This document shows, piece by piece, positions 61,251 to 64,000 of a stretch of DNA of 64,000 nt. This DNA comes from Candidatus Kryptobacter tengchongensis. GTDB taxonomy: Bacteria; Bacteroidota; Ignavibacteria; Kryptoniales; Kryptoniaceae. The stretch's first letter is position 1. The number at the start of each line of letters is the position of its first letter. The stretch covers positions 124,001 to 188,000 of the forward strand of contig FAON01000009.1 of NCBI GenBank assembly GCA_001485605.1, given 5' to 3'. Position numbers and translations under genes: made by a program. The notes under the pieces are model-generated. The model did not search any database. It saw nothing but the letters and a program-made list of their open reading frames with translations, and was not told the origin of the DNA.

Positions 61251-62894
61251 TCACCTCTCCTTGTATTCTCCCCAGATTTCCCTTAAGGCATCTGAAATTT
61301 CTCCGATAGTTGCATAAGCTTCAACGCATTCAATTATTAAAGGCATTAAATTTTCCCCGAGGAGCGCACCCTCTTTTAATCTCTTCAACGATAATTTCAC
61401 CTTATCATTATCTCTTTCCATTCTTAACTTCTTCAATCTCTCTATCTGTTTTTTGATTGCTTCTTCATTTAATTTAAAAATTTCAATTCTTTGCCCTTCA
61501 TCAGATTTAAACTCATTTACGCCGACGATGATTTTTTCTCCTGTTTCAATTTTCATTTGATATTCATATGCGCTTTTTGAAATCTCATTTTGAATATATC
61601 CAGATTCAATCGCTCTTATAGCTCCACCCATAGCCTCAATTGTTTCAATATATTCCCAAACTCTTCTTTCAATTTCATCTGTAAGATACTCAACGAAATA
61701 GCTCCCAGCCAATGGATCAACTGTATCGGTTACGCCACTTTCATAAGCGATGATTTGTTGAGTTCTAAGCGCTGTTCGTGCGGATTCTTCAGTTGGAAGG
61801 GCGAGGGCTTCGTCTTTTGCATTTGTATGAAGTGACTGACACCCACCAAGGACAGCAGCAAGAGCTTGGATTGTGACACGAACAATGTTATTTTCAATCT
61901 GTTGAGCTGTCAAAGTTGAACCAGCAGTTTGTGCGTGAAATTTCAATTTCATTGCCTCTTCATTTGTTGCTCCGAATTTCTCACGCATAATTTTCGCCCA
62001 TATCCTTCTTGCTGCTCTAAACTTAGCAATCTCTTCAAAGAAATTATTGTGAGCGTTGAAGAAAAATGAAAGTTGCGCTCCAAATTTATTGACATCAAGC
62101 CCAGCATTTACAGCAGATCTGACATATTCAATTGCATTTGCAAATGTAAAAGCAAGCTCTTGAACTGCATTTGCCCCTGCTTCACGAATATGATAACCAC
62201 TGATTGAGATAACATTCCATTTAGGAAGATTTTCATTACACCACTGAAAAATATCAACGATCAACTTCATTGATTGCACAGGAGGATAAATATAGGTTCC
62301 GCGGGCGATGTATTCTTTCAAAATATCGTTTTGAATCGTGCCTGAAATTTTCTTTAAATTAGCTCCCTGTTTCTTGGCTACCGCAACATACATCGCAAGT
62401 AAAATAGCAGCTGTTGCATTAATTGTCATTGATGTTGTGATTTTTTCAAGATCAATTCCATCAAATAAAATTTCCATATCCTGAAGCGAATCAATTGCAA
62501 CTCCAACGCGACCAACTTCACCCTCAGCCATTGGATGATCGGAATCATAACCCATTTGTGTGGGAAGATCAAAAGCAACGGACAACCCCATTTGACCATG
62601 TTCAAGCAGATATTTGAATCTTTTATTTGTCTCTTCGGCAGTTCCAAAACCAGCATATTGACGCATCGTCCAAAGCCTTCCTCTATACATAGTTGGATAA
62701 ACACCGCGCGTATATGGATACTCACCAGGAAAACCAAGTTTTGAAATATAGTCAAAATTTTCGTTGGGGAGATAAACACAGTCTATTTCAATTCCAGAAT
62801 CCGTCTGAAATAATTTTTTCCTCTCTTTGAACTTATCGGAATTCAAAAACTTACTTTGCCATTCTTTCTTCAATTCTTCTAAATTTACCTTCAT
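61251..62894 (-). CDS. Methylmalonyl-CoA mutase, catalytic (N-terminal) subunit
   Basis: A 547-aa acyl-CoA mutase barrel without the C-terminal cobalamin domain (a whole MutB chain is about 715-740 aa), so the B12-binding part must be a separate gene not seen here. Key pieces are [23 protein letters not shown] (substrate tyrosine and arginine), [33 protein letters not shown] and [17 protein letters not shown]. It converts methylmalonyl-CoA and succinyl-CoA by a radical mechanism. An isobutyryl-CoA or ethylmalonyl-CoA-type mutase is less likely but not excluded. It is co-translated with the rRNA methyltransferase after it. Confidence 0.9.
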   Translation of the reverse strand: MKVNLEELKKEWQSKFLNSDKFKERKKLFQTDSGIEIDCVYLPNENFDYISKLGFPGEYPYTRGVYPTMYRGRLWTMRQYAGFGTAEETNKRFKYLLEHGQMGLSVAFDLPTQMGYDSDHPMAEGEVGRVGVAIDSLQDMEILFDGIDLEKITTSMTINATAAILLAMYVAVAKKQGANLKKISGTIQNDILKEYIARGTYIYPPVQSMKLIVDIFQWCNENLPKWNVISISGYHIREAGANAVQELAFTFANAIEYVRSAVNAGLDVNKFGAQLSFFFNAHNNFFEEIAKFRAARRIWAKIMREKFGATNEEAMKLKFHAQTAGSTLTAQQIENNIVRVTIQALAAVLGGCQSLHTNAKDEALALPTEESARTALRTQQIIAYESGVTDTVDPLAGSYFVEYLTDEIERRVWEYIETIEAMGGAIRAIESGYIQNEISKSAYEYQMKIETGEKIIVGVNEFKSDEGQRIEIFKLNEEAIKKQIERLKKLRMERDNDKVKLSLKRLKEGALLGENLMPLIIECVEAYATIGEISDALREIWGEYKER

Positions 62895-62949
62895 AATGAT
62901 CTTTCAACTTTTGTTTCTAATTTCCAAATCCATAATTGAGGCAAATTTT

Positions 62950-63912
62950 TCAAGCGGGTTCTTTGGCTTTTGATTTGTATCTATAGATCACATTCAAAAG
63001 AACTTTCCCCACTTTCCCAAGCGATTGAGGTGAACATTTATCGGGTGTATCTTCAGTTGTATGCCAGTATGGATAATCAAAATCAATGATGTCAATTGTT
63101 CTAATTCCCGCCTCATTTAAAGGGATATGATCATCGTAAACATTGTATTTAATTTCATCTCTAAATTCAGAAATTCCAAGTTCACGGGCAATACCCCAAA
63201 CATAGTTTACAACATCAGGGGCATACTTCACCGAGTTTGATTCTTTAAAGATTTGAAGTTCTTTATCCCCAACCATATCAAGCAAAATCCCAAATTGCGG
63301 AAGATAATTTACAGGTTTATTTTTTGCGAAATATTTTGAACCTATGCAAAAATTGTCAAGGTCCCCGGCAATTCCCAAATCCTCACCATCAAAGAAAACG
63401 ATATCTACTCCTATCGGCGCTGGATTGTCTTTCAAAATTCGGGCAATTTCAAGTAAAACAGCGACACCACTTGCTCCATCATTTGCCCCAGGAACAGGTT
63501 GAATTCTCTTTGACGCTTCTCTTTCTTCATCTGCATACGGTCTTGAATCCCAATGAGCACATAACAGTATTCTGAAGCCAGATTTTAAATTAAACGAGGC
63601 GATTATGTTTGAAAGCTTAAAATTTTTCCCCAGGTATGAATGTGTAAATTCTTGCACATTTACAGCATCGGCATATTTTGAAATTTCATTGATGAGAAAA
63701 TTCTTGCACTCCTCATGTGCATTAGAATTTGGAACTCGTGGACCAAAAGAGACCTGCTTTTTTAGGTATTCAAAAGCTGAATTCTCATTAAAATCAGGAA
63801 TGTATACAGTATTAACATCGCCTTTTGGTTCGGGTTTTGAATTTTGCTCCTCCTTTTGAGAGTTGCAACTTAAGATAAAAATTAGCAAAATTAAAAGTAG
63901 AGCTCTGTGCAT
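62950..63912 (-). CDS. M28-family zinc peptidase / glutaminyl cyclase-like lipoprotein
   Basis: A 320-aa predicted lipoprotein (leader ending ILSC, Cys16). The M28 metal ligands are visible: AHWDSRPYAD (His), GANDGASG (bridging Asp), FFDGEDLG (Glu-Asp), and WHTTED near the C-terminus (His). The overall pattern (SFGPRVPNS start, the NFCIGSKYFA insert) is that of bacterial glutaminyl-peptide cyclotransferases, which convert N-terminal Gln of exported proteins to pyroglutamate; an aminopeptidase is the alternative. It faces the periplasm or cell surface. Pyroglutamate formation is frequent on Bacteroidota exported proteins, which would fit the T9SS cargo here. Confidence 0.85.
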   Translation of the reverse strand: MHRALLLILLIFILSCNSQKEEQNSKPEPKGDVNTVYIPDFNENSAFEYLKKQVSFGPRVPNSNAHEECKNFLINEISKYADAVNVQEFTHSYLGKNFKLSNIIASFNLKSGFRILLCAHWDSRPYADEEREASKRIQPVPGANDGASGVAVLLEIARILKDNPAPIGVDIVFFDGEDLGIAGDLDNFCIGSKYFAKNKPVNYLPQFGILLDMVGDKELQIFKESNSVKYAPDVVNYVWGIARELGISEFRDEIKYNVYDDHIPLNEAGIRTIDIIDFDYPYWHTTEDTPDKCSPQSLGKVGKVLLNVIYRYKSKAKEPA

Positions 63913-63967
63913 TTTATCCTGTGCTTTTATTCAAATGACAGATGTAAATTAAAAAATCAATTTCCAA

Positions 63968-64000
63968 ATGGCAAATTACAGAGTTTTACATTCCTGGGAT
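63968..64000 (+). CDS. Possible start of a gene continuing beyond the window
   Basis: ATG at 63968 opens a frame (MANYRVLHSWD) that is not closed before the window ends. It diverges from the M28 gene with a 55-bp gap, a normal spacing for a new gene. Too little is visible for any family call. Confidence 0.3.
   Translation, partial: MANYRVLHSWD

Overview
The window is AT-rich bacterial chromosome with tightly packed genes. It most likely comes from a thermophile of the FCB/Bacteroidota side of the tree, of the Ignavibacteria/Kryptonia kind. The clues are two secreted proteins with type IX secretion (T9SS) C-terminal sorting domains, an ExbB-ExbD-ExbD set, a patatin/Omp85 fusion, a branched-chain polyamine synthase (BpsA) and a cyclic-2,3-diphosphoglycerate synthetase-type protein. 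The last two point to heat adaptation. The taxonomic placement is inference from gene content. I found no tRNA, rRNA, CRISPR array, transposase or prophage gene.

Layout. 1-1211: edge-truncated membrane sensor with a CXXCH heme motif and a (GA)9 tract just upstream of its start. 1365-3205: an amidohydrolase and a Spy/CpxP-like protein. 3206-3693: the only gene-free stretch over 300 bp, filled with palindromic repeats. 3694-7731 (minus): four genes with 4-nt overlaps (hexose-phosphate mutase, GH10-like secreted protein, lone microcompartment vertex protein, DprA). 7879-9969: hybrid histidine kinase. 9951-24249 (minus): a 12-gene polysaccharide operon related to Pel. 24489-30029: two T9SS cargo proteins whose last 293 bp, including the terminator, are identical. 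30070-31740: a 42-aa membrane peptide, a Nudix hydrolase and a family 9 glycosyltransferase. 31760-34954: 2-oxoacid:ferredoxin oxidoreductase with fused beta and gamma subunits. 35212-41748: BpsA, HflX, type Vd patatin and class II aldolase. 42027-49443: a carbamoyl-phosphate cluster (cDPGS-like P-loop protein, OTCase, carbamate kinase, altered ATCase homologue) followed by an SDR and an acetolactate-synthase-like pair. 49448-52965: UbiA enzyme and an NtrC-type two-component pair. 53149-60461: ExbB/D/D, YqeY, CvpA, MutS2, AccC and a methyltransferase. 60445-63912: SpoU methyltransferase, methylmalonyl-CoA mutase catalytic subunit and an M28/QC-like lipoprotein.

Two regions look most like undescribed systems. 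The Pel-like operon has two PelF-type glycosyltransferases and a PelG-type exporter. PelA's hydrolase (GH114) and deacetylase (DUF2194) activities sit on separate genes. Interleaved with them is a complete set of partner-switch parts: an RsbW-like kinase, a SpoIIE-type phosphatase, and a STAS domain fused to HD-GYP through a cysteine-rich segment. A REC protein and an HPt protein are also present, and there is no sigma factor. This suggests post-translational control of exopolysaccharide output. The carbamoyl cluster puts carbamate kinase beside two carbamoyltransferases, as would suit channelling of heat-labile carbamoyl phosphate. However, its ATCase homologue lacks the Lys84-equivalent and its acetolactate-synthase-like subunit lacks the GDG cofactor motif, so both may have new roles.

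Many genes start with GTG or TTG and overlap the previous stop codon by 4 nt. Only some leading genes have a strong GGAGG ribosome-binding site (24489, 27261, 42027, 53149, and 41748 on the minus strand).
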